Position numbers and translations under genes: made by a program. The notes beneath the pieces are model-generated. The model had not been told where the DNA came from. It did no database searches and saw only the letters and a program-made list of their open reading frames with translations. Positions 35,295 through 44,315 of a DNA stretch of 64,000 nucleotides are shown here, one piece after another (the first letter of the stretch is position 1; each line of letters begins with the position of its first letter). The stretch is from Planctomycetota bacterium (lineage in GTDB: Bacteria > Planctomycetota > Phycisphaerae > Phycisphaerales > UBA1924), in contig JAEYUO010000093.1 of NCBI GenBank assembly GCA_023432465.1, positions 31,778-95,777 of the forward strand, given 5' to 3'.

Positions 35295-38012
35295 ATGTCT
35301 CGCTCTGCTGTCCGCGCGCTGATGTCCGTCGGAGCTTGCCTTGTTGCATTCGTCGCCGGCATCGCGCCCGCCGCCGCGCAGCTCGCCCCTCCCCCGGGCC
35401 CTGTCTCCCCGACAATGAAGCGCCTCGACCAGGTCGAGCCGCGAACCTGCGTCAACTCGCTCCCCGGCTCGGCGACCGCGGTCCACGTCATCAGCGAGCC
35501 CGGCAACTACGTTCTCACCGGCGATGTGCTCGGCCAGGACCGCAAGAGCGGCATCGAGATCACCTGCGACGGGAACGTCTCGCTCGATCTCAACGGTTTC
35601 TCGCTTCTGGGCGTCGCGGGCTCGCTCCACGGCGTTCATGTCCGCGAGCCCGGCAGCGGACTCCCCACGGGCCGCCGCCAGTTCAGCCTGGTGCAAGGCC
35701 CCAGCCAGGGCGGCGGAATCAGTTCCTGGGGCGGTGACGGCCTGCACATCTCCTCCGTCGATGTGTGCGATGTCTCCGGACTCTCCATCACCGACTGCGG
35801 CGGAGTCGCCTGCCGCGTCTCGTCCCACGAGATCGCCATGAACTCCATCCGCAACATCAAGGCCATCGCCTGCGGCGGCGGCGGTGTGTGGGTGGATGTC
35901 ACGGCCTCCTCCGGTGCCGGGGGCGGCGCGGGCAAGGCCTCGTTCTCCGACCTGACGTTCCTTTCCTGCGGCGGCGATGCACTGCACATCAGGTGCTCAT
36001 CGAGTTCGACGTGCGATGTCTCCGTCGAACGGTGCTCCGCGAGCAGTTGTTCCGGCCACGGCGTCTGCGTCGATGCGACGCACGGCGGCGGGGGTGGCGG
36101 CGGCGGGGCGGGCAAGGTCTCCTTCTCCGATCTCAGCATCTCCTCCTGCACGGGGGATGGTGTGCGGTGTGTCTGCTCCCCCGAGTGGCGTGCATCCTGC
36201 TCGATCGATGGCTGCGCCGTTGCTCACGGCGGCAGCGACGGCGCCCACGTTGTGGGCACGGATGTGTGCAGCGTCGGCGGGCTCAGCTGCTCGGACTGCG
36301 TCGGCACCGGCCTGTTCGTCAGTTCCTCATCCGGCGCTGACCCCTCCGGCGCGCTGGTGCTCTTCCTGAGCAAGAAGGGCTACGACTACTACTGCGCCCG
36401 GTGCCAGGTCGGCCTGCACGCCGAGCGTCTCCAGCAAGTCAGCCTCGCCAGCCCCCGCTGCGTCTCCTGCGTTGAAGATGGCATCCGCTGTGTAGAGGTC
36501 TCGCTCTGCGATATCTCCTCCTGCGATGTCTCCCTCTGCGGCGGAGACGGAGTCTCCGTAAGCAGCATCGGAAAGTTCAAGGCCGGTTCCGAGTTGTCGG
36601 GCAAGGTCAACCGAAGCTGCAGCATCACCGCCTGCGGCGGCAACGGCCTCAGCGTCGCAGACTGCCCCGACGCGTCCTGCGTCGGCCTCGATATCACCCT
36701 CTGCCTCGGCGACGGCATCCTCCACACCTGGACCTCTCCCCCCAGCTCCGCACGCATCGCCCACGAGGCCGCGCACGTGGTCCAGCAGGGCGGCCGCGGT
36801 GTCCATATCAGTTGCCCCTCCTCTTCCATGTCGCTCGAATACTCCTGTGTTTCCTCCTCCTTCTCGAGCAACACGGGCGCGGGTCTCTCCATCTCCTGCC
36901 CCTCCGCCTCCCCCATCGTCTGCCGGATCTCCAGCTCCTCCAGCAGCAACAACGGCTCCAGCGGGGTCGAGCTCGTCTGCCACCCCGAGTCCAGCGTGCA
37001 GTGCGTCTGCTCACACCTCCGCTGCGTCCACAACGGCGGCGCGGGCATGCTCTGCATCTCCAGCGACCCCGCCTCGACGCTCAGCAGCGGCTCGCTCCAC
37101 CTCGACTCCTCCGTCTTCAGTTCCAACTCCGGGCACGGCTGCCGCTGTGCATGCCCCATCGTCGGCGATCGCTGCATCTTCTCCGAGAACGGCTCATCCG
37201 GTGTCGATGTCTCCGTCGCAAGCCCCTTTGACAGCGCCGGCTCCCTCTCCAGCAGCTCCCTGCACCGCAACGCGCTCCACGGCGCGCGGTGCGGCCCCGG
37301 TCGCTTCGCCGGCATCGCCTGCGATATCGCCGACAACGGCGGCGACGGCATGCGCTGCGAGAGCGGCTGCCTCATCGCCGACCGCTGTGTCAGCAACCGC
37401 AACGGCGGCGACGGCCTCCACGTCTCGGGCACCCTCACCGTCTCCGGCGGCGCGATGCGCCGCAACGGTGGCGCAGGGGTCCGATGCGCCGGCGGCACCT
37501 GCGTCATGGCCGACTGCGTCTGCGAGCTGAACGGCGCGAACCCCGGTGTCACAGGCGGCGGCGCGCTCTTTGTCGATTGCCCCTCCGTCTCCCTCCACCG
37601 CTGCGTCTGCAGCAACAACACCGGACCCGGCGTCAGCTCCTCTTCCTCCAGCGGCGTTGTCTGTGCCTTCTCCGCCATCGACTGCACCTGCTCCTCCAAC
37701 TCCTCCTCGGGCATGTCCCTCCGCCATTGCGCGGGCTCGCAGGTCGTTCGCTGCGTCTTCTCCGGCAACGCCGAATGGGGCCTCGAGTGCCCGCAGAGCT
37801 TCAGCAGCGGCAAGGTCGAGGCCTGTTCCTGCGTCGGCAACGGCGGCGGCATCCTTGTCCAGGGCCAGAACAACCTCGTCATCTCCAACACCTGCTCCTC
37901 CGGGCCGATCGGCTCGCTCTCCGTCGCCCAGGGCAACGCCGTCGGCCGCATCGTCGATCAGGCTTCGCTCAGCAGCGGCGCGTGCGACACCCGATCCAAC
38001 CTCATCCACTGA
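35295..38012 (+). CDS. Very Cys- and Ser-rich secreted beta-helix protein
   Basis: A 905-residue exported protein. GGAGG precedes the ATG at 35295, which begins a signal peptide (GACLVAFVAGIAPAAA). After a start typical of parallel beta-helix proteins (YVLTGDVLGQ, GIEITCDGNVSLDLNGFSLL), the body is coil after coil with Asn-Gly, Gly-Asp-Gly and Cys-Ser motifs. It has about 69 cysteines and a very high serine content (runs such as SSSFSSN and ISSSSSSNN). Odd features are the Gly runs (GGGGGGGG near residue 260) and repeated C-x-C pairs. It may be a disulfide-rich surface fibre or a pectate-lyase-like scaffold with no visible catalytic site. It lacks the dockerin-like tag of its neighbours. Confidence 0.75.
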   Translation: MSRSAVRALMSVGACLVAFVAGIAPAAAQLAPPPGPVSPTMKRLDQVEPRTCVNSLPGSATAVHVISEPGNYVLTGDVLGQDRKSGIEITCDGNVSLDLNGFSLLGVAGSLHGVHVREPGSGLPTGRRQFSLVQGPSQGGGISSWGGDGLHISSVDVCDVSGLSITDCGGVACRVSSHEIAMNSIRNIKAIACGGGGVWVDVTASSGAGGGAGKASFSDLTFLSCGGDALHIRCSSSSTCDVSVERCSASSCSGHGVCVDATHGGGGGGGGAGKVSFSDLSISSCTGDGVRCVCSPEWRASCSIDGCAVAHGGSDGAHVVGTDVCSVGGLSCSDCVGTGLFVSSSSGADPSGALVLFLSKKGYDYYCARCQVGLHAERLQQVSLASPRCVSCVEDGIRCVEVSLCDISSCDVSLCGGDGVSVSSIGKFKAGSELSGKVNRSCSITACGGNGLSVADCPDASCVGLDITLCLGDGILHTWTSPPSSARIAHEAAHVVQQGGRGVHISCPSSSMSLEYSCVSSSFSSNTGAGLSISCPSASPIVCRISSSSSSNNGSSGVELVCHPESSVQCVCSHLRCVHNGGAGMLCISSDPASTLSSGSLHLDSSVFSSNSGHGCRCACPIVGDRCIFSENGSSGVDVSVASPFDSAGSLSSSSLHRNALHGARCGPGRFAGIACDIADNGGDGMRCESGCLIADRCVSNRNGGDGLHVSGTLTVSGGAMRRNGGAGVRCAGGTCVMADCVCELNGANPGVTGGGALFVDCPSVSLHRCVCSNNTGPGVSSSSSSGVVCAFSAIDCTCSSNSSSGMSLRHCAGSQVVRCVFSGNAEWGLECPQSFSSGKVEACSCVGNGGGILVQGQNNLVISNTCSSGPIGSLSVAQGNAVGRIVDQASLSSGACDTRSNLIH

Positions 38013-38060
38013 TCCGCGGCCACATTCCCCGTCCACCGAATGTCCCGTGGAGAACTCGCC

Positions 38061-38729
38061 ATGACTCGTCCTCTCTTCATCGCCCTCCCGCTCGCGCTCC
38101 TCGCCGGCGCTGCACCCGCTCTCGCCCAGCCGACCAACATCAGCCAGACCAACAAGTGGTCGTGGAGCGAGAACTGCGGCTGGATGAACTGGCGCGATGC
38201 CGGCTCGCCCCCCGGCTCGCAGGGCGCACGTATCGGCTCATCCCGCCTCTCCGGCTACATCTGGAGCGAGAACATCGGGTGGGTCCACCTCGGCGACAAC
38301 ACCCCCGCCTCCGGAATCCACTACGCCAACCTGGACGGCTCCGACTACGGCGTCAACATCGAAGCGGGCACCGGCAACCTCTTCGGCCTCGCCTGGGGTG
38401 AGAACATCGGCTGGATCAACTTCGATACCGCCGCCGCGCTCGCCCCCTTCGCCCAGCACGCCCGCTACGACTCCGTCGCGCAGCGCCTCCGCGGCTATGC
38501 CTGGGGCGAGAACATCGGCTGGGTCAACCTCGACAACGACCAGCACTTCGTCGGCATCGGCTGCGCCGCCGACTTCAACGGCGACGGCACCCGCGATGTC
38601 CCCGACATCTTCGCCTTCCTCGCCGCGTGGTTCGCTTCCGATCCCCGCGCGGACTTCGACGGCAACGGCTCGATCGGCGTTCCCGACATCTTCGCCTTCC
38701 TTGCCGCGTGGTTCGCAGGCTGCCCCTGA
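38061..38729 (+). CDS. WGENIGW-repeat exported protein with dockerin-like tag
   Basis: A 222-residue exported protein. The ATG at 38061 follows a GGAG and starts a signal peptide (LFIALPLALLAGAAPALA). Four repeats follow with the core W(G/S)EN(I/C)GW: SWSENCGWMNW, WSENIGWVHL, WGENIGWINF and WGENIGWVNL. These are small surface repeats known from planctomycetes. The tag CAADFNGDGTRDVPDIFAFL and its second copy, ADFDGNGSIGVPDIFAFL, end the protein. It sits 48 bases after the Cys-rich beta-helix gene, probably in the same transcript, and could be an adaptor of that protein. This is inference. Confidence 0.82.
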   Translation: MTRPLFIALPLALLAGAAPALAQPTNISQTNKWSWSENCGWMNWRDAGSPPGSQGARIGSSRLSGYIWSENIGWVHLGDNTPASGIHYANLDGSDYGVNIEAGTGNLFGLAWGENIGWINFDTAAALAPFAQHARYDSVAQRLRGYAWGENIGWVNLDNDQHFVGIGCAADFNGDGTRDVPDIFAFLAAWFASDPRADFDGNGSIGVPDIFAFLAAWFAGCP

Positions 38730-38807
38730 CGCACTTCGCATCCGGCCCGGACCGGTTCGAATCGCGCACCTGTTGACATCAGGCCCGTCTTGGTGTCCAC
38801 TCAATTC

Positions 38808-40355
38808 ATGGACAGGCACGCCCACCCCTCGCTCGCGCAGCGCATCGCCAGTTGCACAGTCCTGGTGCTCCTGCTGCTTCCCGCCTTCGCCGCGGCCGGC
38901 CCCTGCGGCACCGTCACCACCTTCGCCGACGGTCTCGCCCCTGCCCGCCTCATCCACATCTCCCCCTCCGGCAGCAACGCCACCGGCAACGGCTCCCCCG
39001 CCGCGCCTTACGCCACCATCGCCTACGCCGCGGCCCAGGCACAGCCCGGCGATGCCATCCGCCTCCTGCCCGGCACCTATCCCGGCGGCACCTTCCTGAG
39101 CAGCCTCCGCGGCACAAACGGCCTCCCCATCTGGATCGGCGGCGAGCCCGGGGTTACGCCCCGCCCGCTCATCACCGGCAGCGCAAACGGCCTGCACCTC
39201 TCCCGCGCCCGCTACCTCATCCTCCACGATCTCGAGATCGCCGGCGCGACGGGCAACGGCATCAACTGCGATGACGGCGGCGATGTCGCCGACCCCGATG
39301 CCGCACGCTGGATCCTCTTCCGCAATCTCCTCATCCGCGACATCGGCCCGACCGGCAACACCGATGCCCTCAAGCTCTCCGGCATCCGCGACTTCGTCAT
39401 CGACTCCTGCCTCTTCCGCGATGCGGGCTCCGGCGGCAGCATGATCGACATGGTCGGCTGCCATCGCGGCCTCATCACCCGCTCCCGCTTCGAGGGCCGC
39501 TGCTCCAGCGGCATCCAGGCCAAGGGCGGCACCGCCGACATCGATGTGCGCCGCTGCTGGTTTGAGAGTGTGACAGGAACGCAGGCCCGCGCCTGCAACA
39601 TCGGCGGCTCCACCGGCTTCGAGTTTTTCCGCCCCCCGCTCTCAACGACCCAGCCCAACGCCGAGTCCCGCCGCATCCGCATCACCTCCTGCATCTTCTC
39701 GGCGTGCGACAACCCCGCCGCGTTCGTCGGCACGGTCGATTCCGTCTTCGCCCACAACACCATCATCCGCCCCCGTGCCCGCATCCTCCGCATCCTGCAG
39801 GAGACCACCACCTCCGGCTCCTACATCTTCGAGCCCTGCGGCAACAACGACTTCTCCGGCAACCTCATCTACTTCGACCGCTCCGCAATCCTCGGCGTTG
39901 TGAACGTCGGCGCCAACACCGCGCCGACGACCTTCACCTTCGCAAGCAATCTCTGGTACGCCTTCAACAACCCCGCGCAGTCCTCCCCCGGCCTCCCCGC
40001 GCCCGAAGCCGCGCCCATCATCGGCATCAACCCCGCGCTCCTCGATGAGCCCGCGCAGGACTACCGCCTCTCCGCAACAAGCCCCGCCATCGGCGCTGGC
40101 CCGCTCCCCCTCCGCGCATCCGCCGACCACCCCGGCGCATGCTTCCTCTCCCCGCCCTCCATCGGCGCATACGAGAACACACCGCCCTGCCCCGCCGATT
40201 TCGACGACAACGGCCTGCGCGAAGTCCCCGACATCTTCGCCTTCCTCGCCGCGTGGTTCGCCGCCAGCCCCTCCGCCGACTTCGACGGAAACTCCCTCAT
40301 CCAGGTCCCCGACATCTTCGCGTTTCTCGCCGCGTGGTTCGCCGGGTGCGGGTGA
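38808..40355 (+). CDS. Secreted parallel beta-helix protein (pectate-lyase-like fold) with dockerin-like tag
   Basis: A 515-residue exported protein. The ATG at 38808 begins a signal peptide (CTVLVLLLLPAFAAAG). The body has PAAPYATIAYAAAQAQPGDAIRLLPGTYPGG and later coils (LHDLEIAGATGNGINCDDGG, FVIDSCLFRDAG, IRITSCIFSAC), as in right-handed beta-helix or DUF1565-like proteins. The end (YRLSATSPAIGAG, GAYE) is the usual cap of this fold. The tag CPADFDDNGLREVPDIFAFL follows. The lyase or glycoside-hydrolase substrate cannot be told. A TTGACA box lies 30 bases upstream of the start, but no good -10 is found. Confidence 0.82.
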   Translation: MDRHAHPSLAQRIASCTVLVLLLLPAFAAAGPCGTVTTFADGLAPARLIHISPSGSNATGNGSPAAPYATIAYAAAQAQPGDAIRLLPGTYPGGTFLSSLRGTNGLPIWIGGEPGVTPRPLITGSANGLHLSRARYLILHDLEIAGATGNGINCDDGGDVADPDAARWILFRNLLIRDIGPTGNTDALKLSGIRDFVIDSCLFRDAGSGGSMIDMVGCHRGLITRSRFEGRCSSGIQAKGGTADIDVRRCWFESVTGTQARACNIGGSTGFEFFRPPLSTTQPNAESRRIRITSCIFSACDNPAAFVGTVDSVFAHNTIIRPRARILRILQETTTSGSYIFEPCGNNDFSGNLIYFDRSAILGVVNVGANTAPTTFTFASNLWYAFNNPAQSSPGLPAPEAAPIIGINPALLDEPAQDYRLSATSPAIGAGPLPLRASADHPGACFLSPPSIGAYENTPPCPADFDDNGLREVPDIFAFLAAWFAASPSADFDGNSLIQVPDIFAFLAAWFAGCG

Positions 40356-40389
40356 ACCACTCCACCATCACACCGCACGGGTTCCAACG

Positions 40390-40422
40390 AAAAACGGCCC
40401 CGGGCATCGATGCCCAGGGCCG
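40390..40422 (-). terminator. Rho-independent terminator of the tagged gene at 40458
   Basis: On the minus strand CGGCCC, a mismatch and GGGCAT-type arms pair around a short loop, and TTTTT follows. Confidence 0.75.
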
Positions 40423-40457
40423 CAAAGGTCCTTTCGAGTTGTCCGAAGAGCTCGAAC

Positions 40458-41813
40458 TCAGCAGCCGGCGAACCACAGGCTCAGGAACGCGAAGATGTCC
40501 GGCACGCCGATCCCCGGCACGCCGTCGATATCCGCCTCCGAATCGCCCGCGAACCACGCCGAGAGGAACGAGAAGATATCCGGCACCTGAACCGTCCCGT
40601 TCTCATCAAAGTCCGCAACGCAGAGTTCACCCGCCGGCGCGCTCACCGTGAAGCTCACCGAGTTGGGCGTGTGCGGCTTGAACAGGCCCATCTCGACCTC
40701 GGTGTCCTCCGGACCGCTGTCCGCCGTGAACCAGAAGTTGTACATCGTGCCCCACCGAAGCGCGTTGGAGTTGGGGTTCTGCACGAAAGTCTGCGGGCTG
40801 CTCCAGAGGATCTGGCCGCCCGACTCGGTGATGGTCCAGTCCGTGTTGGAGTAGATCTCGCCCGAGTGATAGTTGATGTCCTTGAAGCCAATGCTGCCCG
40901 GGGTGACGGTCACGCCCGCCTTGATCGGCACGCGGAACGATCCGCCCGCGCGGTCCGAGCACAGGTTGTAGATCGCATAGTCATACCGCCACTGACCGCC
41001 GCCAAGGTCGGTCACCTTGTGGCCGACGAAGAACCGGCCCTCATTGGGGACATCGACAGGCTGGATGGTCACGCTCGCATCCACCACGTTCGCCCCGCCA
41101 CCGTGCTCACGCCACGCGTAGATCGCGGGCTTGCCGACCTGCGGCGTCCCCTGCAGCGTCATCGCGGTGCCGCTCACCGTCACACGGCGATAGGTCGCGT
41201 TGTTGTTGTGATTGCCTGCCTGCGCGTCATCGGTGCCGACATACACGCCGTCAATGAAGTACTGAGCCCCGGGGAAGTTCACCGGACTCATGTCCGATGC
41301 GGGGATCTGCACGCGCTCAAACACGGCATCGCCCGTGGTACTCGCAAGCGCACTGAACGCCCCCGTCCACGCATTGATCCCCGAGCGCGGGCCGAGCCGG
41401 CCCTGCCCGCCGTTGTAGCTTCCCCAATACGTATCGCGGCAACCCGGACCAAGCCCGGCACCCGCGCTGTTGCACCCCAACCCGCACTGATTCGACTCGG
41501 CCGCGCAGCACGCGTGCTTCACCGATGACAAACCGATCTGCTCGATCCGGCCGTTGTAAAGGCGGAACGCGTTCATCGCCAGGCCCGGAGTCCCGTTGCT
41601 CAGCCACGCCAGGCTCTGGTTGCCAACGTTGCACGTGTGGCTTCCGTATGCGTAGCCATTGATCCCATTCACCGTTCCCGAGTACCACACTTCGTATGGA
41701 TCCTGAAGAACGACATCCGCGCCCTGAGAGAGCTGCCCATTCGCCGTCGCCGCAAGCCCGAGGCTCAACGCCGCCGCGCACCCGACCGTTCGCAACCACT
41801 GGTTCGTCGTCAT
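40458..41813 (-). CDS. Secreted protein with dockerin-like tag, function unknown
   Basis: A 451-residue exported protein. The ATG at 41813 has GGAGG about seven bases upstream and opens a signal peptide (GCAAALSLGLAATANG). The N-terminal third is cysteine-rich (CNVGNQSLAW, HACCAAESNQCGLGC), and the rest looks beta-rich (VDGVYVGTDD-like turns, DYAIYNLCSDRAGGSFRVP). I recognise no family. The protein ends with CVADFDENGTVQVPDIFSFL and a second copy, ADIDGVPGIGVPDIFAFL, closing FAGC. The second loop has Val-Pro-Gly-Ile inserted, as in the protein at 33727. A strong terminator follows on the same strand. It is divergent from the tandem exported trio. Confidence 0.8.
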   Translation of the reverse strand: MTTNQWLRTVGCAAALSLGLAATANGQLSQGADVVLQDPYEVWYSGTVNGINGYAYGSHTCNVGNQSLAWLSNGTPGLAMNAFRLYNGRIEQIGLSSVKHACCAAESNQCGLGCNSAGAGLGPGCRDTYWGSYNGGQGRLGPRSGINAWTGAFSALASTTGDAVFERVQIPASDMSPVNFPGAQYFIDGVYVGTDDAQAGNHNNNATYRRVTVSGTAMTLQGTPQVGKPAIYAWREHGGGANVVDASVTIQPVDVPNEGRFFVGHKVTDLGGGQWRYDYAIYNLCSDRAGGSFRVPIKAGVTVTPGSIGFKDINYHSGEIYSNTDWTITESGGQILWSSPQTFVQNPNSNALRWGTMYNFWFTADSGPEDTEVEMGLFKPHTPNSVSFTVSAPAGELCVADFDENGTVQVPDIFSFLSAWFAGDSEADIDGVPGIGVPDIFAFLSLWFAGC

Positions 41814-41978
41814 CCTGTGCCTCCGCTGATACAGGTCCGTCTGCGAAAACGCCCTCAGCCGGTACAGCCCGGCCGATCCGACGTCCGCCTGATTGTCCAC
41901 GCCGATGTGAAAGCCAATCGCGATGCCGGGAGAGAGTTCTCCCTAGATAACCCCACGGTTCGGAATCTATTTCTTGCC

Positions 41979-41999
41979 GGTTCCGGGAAATCCGGAACT
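41979..41999 (+). promoter_or_regulatory. Hairpin in the divergent region before the tandem trio
   Basis: GTTCCGG and CCGGAAC form a 7-bp stem with a short A-rich loop, about 70 bases before the ATG at 42070. It may be an operator or a leader hairpin. Confidence 0.3.
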
Positions 42000-42069
42000 C
42001 CGTGAAAGGGGACGGTTTCGGGGAACGTATCAGAAGAAAGATGTTGATACCAGCCGACAGGATTGCACC

Positions 42070-43092
42070 ATGTTGACGCGACTCGCTCGTTTTTCCGCCC
42101 AGACCCGCCCCATCGCCCTCCTCGCGGCCGCCGCCCTTGTTGCCCCCACGTTTTGGGCAGTCGGGAGCCCCGCCTTCCCGGATCAGCCCGAGAGGACCTC
42201 CACGCGGGCCGGACAGGTCGATCTGCGTCCCCGCTTCACACCCGGACAGGTGACCCGCTACGAGATGGTCTCCAACTCGCGTTCACAGCTCAGCTCGAAG
42301 GAAGTCCCCGAGCTCGATCAGAAGCAAGCCATGAAGCAGACCCTCCGCCTCTCCCTGAAAGTGATCGAGGCCGGCTCGGACGGAGCAACGATCGAGCTCA
42401 GCTACGACGCCGCGAAGGTGACATTCGAAAATGGCGAGTTCACCGCCGAGTACGACAGCACCCGCCCGCCCGCGGCCTCAACTCCGGCCAAGCCCGCCGA
42501 CCCCCTCGACATGGCGGACCCGTCGAAGCTCCTCGAAACGCTCGTCAAGGGGATGGTGGGGAGCAAGCTGATCTTCAAGACCGATGCCGCCGGGAACATC
42601 ACGTCTGTGACCGGCGATGGCGGAGTTTCGGACATGTCCAAAGGCCTCATGGCCGCGGTCGGCGGAGGGCTCGCCGGCGCTGGCGGCGGAGGCGTCTCCG
42701 GCAAGGATGCCGCCAAGTGGATCATCAACGGACCCCGCCCGTCCGGATTTGCATCTGTCGGCGAGAGCTGGACCAACGACGACAGCCTGGGAGGAACACC
42801 GCTCGGCGAGTTCAAGATGAAGACGACCCACACACTCGTCTCGCACCGCGGCCACAACGCCTCCCTCAAGTTCACCGGCAGGGCCGAAGCGGCTTCGGCA
42901 GGGACCCCAAGCCCCAGCGGGTTCCAGCTCCGGCACATGACCAGCGACGGCAACTATCAGTGGGACACCGAGCGCGGCGGACTGGAGAAGATGGATGCCG
43001 ACATGCGCGTAGCCATCGAAGCAACCCTGACCGGGGTGGCCATGCAGCACGAGTCCACCACAACGGTGTCCGTCAAGCGACTCGACCGCTGA
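42070..43092 (+). CDS. Exported protein, DUF6263-like (first of three tandem paralogues)
   Basis: A 340-residue exported protein. The ATG at 42070 has AGGA upstream and begins a signal peptide (PIALLAAAALVAPTFW). The core pattern VDLRPRFTPGQVTRYEMVSN, then LKVIEAGSDGATIELSYDAA and GSKLIFKTDAAGNITSVTG, is shared by all three genes in this cluster. It fits the DUF6263 type, a periplasmic or surface beta fold of unknown role. A Gly-Ala-rich run (VGGGLAGAGGGGVSG) interrupts the middle. The gene is followed by its paralogue after about 175 bases. Confidence in the family name is moderate. Confidence 0.72.
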   Translation: MLTRLARFSAQTRPIALLAAAALVAPTFWAVGSPAFPDQPERTSTRAGQVDLRPRFTPGQVTRYEMVSNSRSQLSSKEVPELDQKQAMKQTLRLSLKVIEAGSDGATIELSYDAAKVTFENGEFTAEYDSTRPPAASTPAKPADPLDMADPSKLLETLVKGMVGSKLIFKTDAAGNITSVTGDGGVSDMSKGLMAAVGGGLAGAGGGGVSGKDAAKWIINGPRPSGFASVGESWTNDDSLGGTPLGEFKMKTTHTLVSHRGHNASLKFTGRAEAASAGTPSPSGFQLRHMTSDGNYQWDTERGGLEKMDADMRVAIEATLTGVAMQHESTTTVSVKRLDR

Positions 43093-43267
43093 ACGCGCCC
43101 CCAAACCACCGGATCGTGGGCATTCCCCGCGAAAGCTGGAAAAGCGTGCCGGTTATCGGCCCGTCAACTTCGCTCCGCAGCGTCCTTGACCGGCGGAATC
43201 CAAAACCGGAGCCCCGACCGTTCGATAAGACTTCCTGCCGGCGCGGGATGCGCCGCGAAGGAGGTCC

Positions 43268-44221
43268 GTGACGTTGATCCGCCCACTCCCGTTGTTCGCA
43301 ATCGCCGCGGCGATGCTGCTCGTCATCGCCGCACCGACCCGCGCGGCCGATGTCAGCCTCTCTCCGCGGTGGACCCCCGGCGAGGAAGTCGTCTTCACCT
43401 ACACGAGCGACTCGATCCGGCGCGATTCGCTCCCGGCGATTCAATCCACCAAGGAGCAGCGCACCCGTCAGGACATGACCTTCCGCCGCAAGGTCATCGA
43501 GACCGGGCCGAGCGGAACGACGCTCGAACTGATCTTCGACCGGATCAAAGTCGTCGTCACCCAGGGCCGGATGTTCATGGCCTACGACTCGCAGAAGCCC
43601 CCGGAGCCCGACCGCAGCAACGTGCTCGAGGATGCGGCCGCGCCCATGCTCGGGGTGCCGCTCACCGTGAAGCTGAACGCCGAGAACGAAGTCACCAGCA
43701 TCACCGGCTTCCCCGAACCGCGAACTGTGGACGGAGCAATCCGTCCGCTCATCGTGGATGACGAACTGATCCGCAACTCGATCGCGTCGATGTACGGCAT
43801 GCAGAAGAAGCCCGCCTCCGCAAAGGTCGGGGACCGCTGGATCATGGATGAGACCCTGCCCAACGAGCCGGGCACGGTCCTGGCGATCCGCCATCATCGC
43901 ACGCTGCAGTCCGCGGATGACAAGTCGGCGGTCATCGTGACCAACGGCACCGCGGACATCCGCCCCGTAACGCCCGGAGCGCGATCCAAGCGCCTCCTCG
44001 GTGAGTTCGATCTCACCAGCACGCACCACTGGGACCGGACCAACGGCCGCATCGGATGGATGGTCATGGAGCAGCGGACGCTCATGCATGGCGAGTTCAA
44101 GCAGGCCCGCACCGACCACATCACCATCGTCCGCCTGACCCTCGCCGCGGAAGGGTTCACGCCTCCGGAGCCTCCAAAGCCTCCACCGGGGCCCGCTCTT
44201 GCGCCCACCGCAACGCCATAA
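43268..44221 (+). CDS. Exported protein, DUF6263-like (second tandem paralogue)
   Basis: A 317-residue exported protein with a GTG start at 43268 and a strong AAGGAGG four bases before it. After the signal peptide (LFAIAAAMLLVIAAPTRA) it repeats the family pattern: VSLSPRWTPGEEVVFTYTSD, KVIETGPSGTTLELIFDRIK and VKLNAENEVTSITGF. VGDRWIMDETLPNEPGTVL is the later conserved block. The C-terminus is proline-rich (PPEPPKPPPGPALAPT). No catalytic motif is seen. Expansion of this family in tandem suggests a duplicated surface or lipid-handling function, but nothing in the sequence shows it. Confidence 0.72.
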   Translation: MTLIRPLPLFAIAAAMLLVIAAPTRAADVSLSPRWTPGEEVVFTYTSDSIRRDSLPAIQSTKEQRTRQDMTFRRKVIETGPSGTTLELIFDRIKVVVTQGRMFMAYDSQKPPEPDRSNVLEDAAAPMLGVPLTVKLNAENEVTSITGFPEPRTVDGAIRPLIVDDELIRNSIASMYGMQKKPASAKVGDRWIMDETLPNEPGTVLAIRHHRTLQSADDKSAVIVTNGTADIRPVTPGARSKRLLGEFDLTSTHHWDRTNGRIGWMVMEQRTLMHGEFKQARTDHITIVRLTLAAEGFTPPEPPKPPPGPALAPTATP

Positions 44222-44315
44222 CATCCCATTCCTAGAAGACTTACGCAGCCAGAGGCTCGGCGCCCGCCGGCCCCAGGCCAAACCCTCTGATCCGCAGACT
44301 CCCGGAGATCGATCG

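Noticed and set aside
36389..37951. Minus-strand ORF of 520 codons, Glu/Pro/Gln-rich
   Set aside because: It mirrors the Ser/Cys/Gly codons of the beta-helix gene and has no independent start signal.
38773..38808. TTGACA upstream of the beta-helix gene as a promoter
   Set aside because: No -10 box at 15-19 bases. The start codon is too near.
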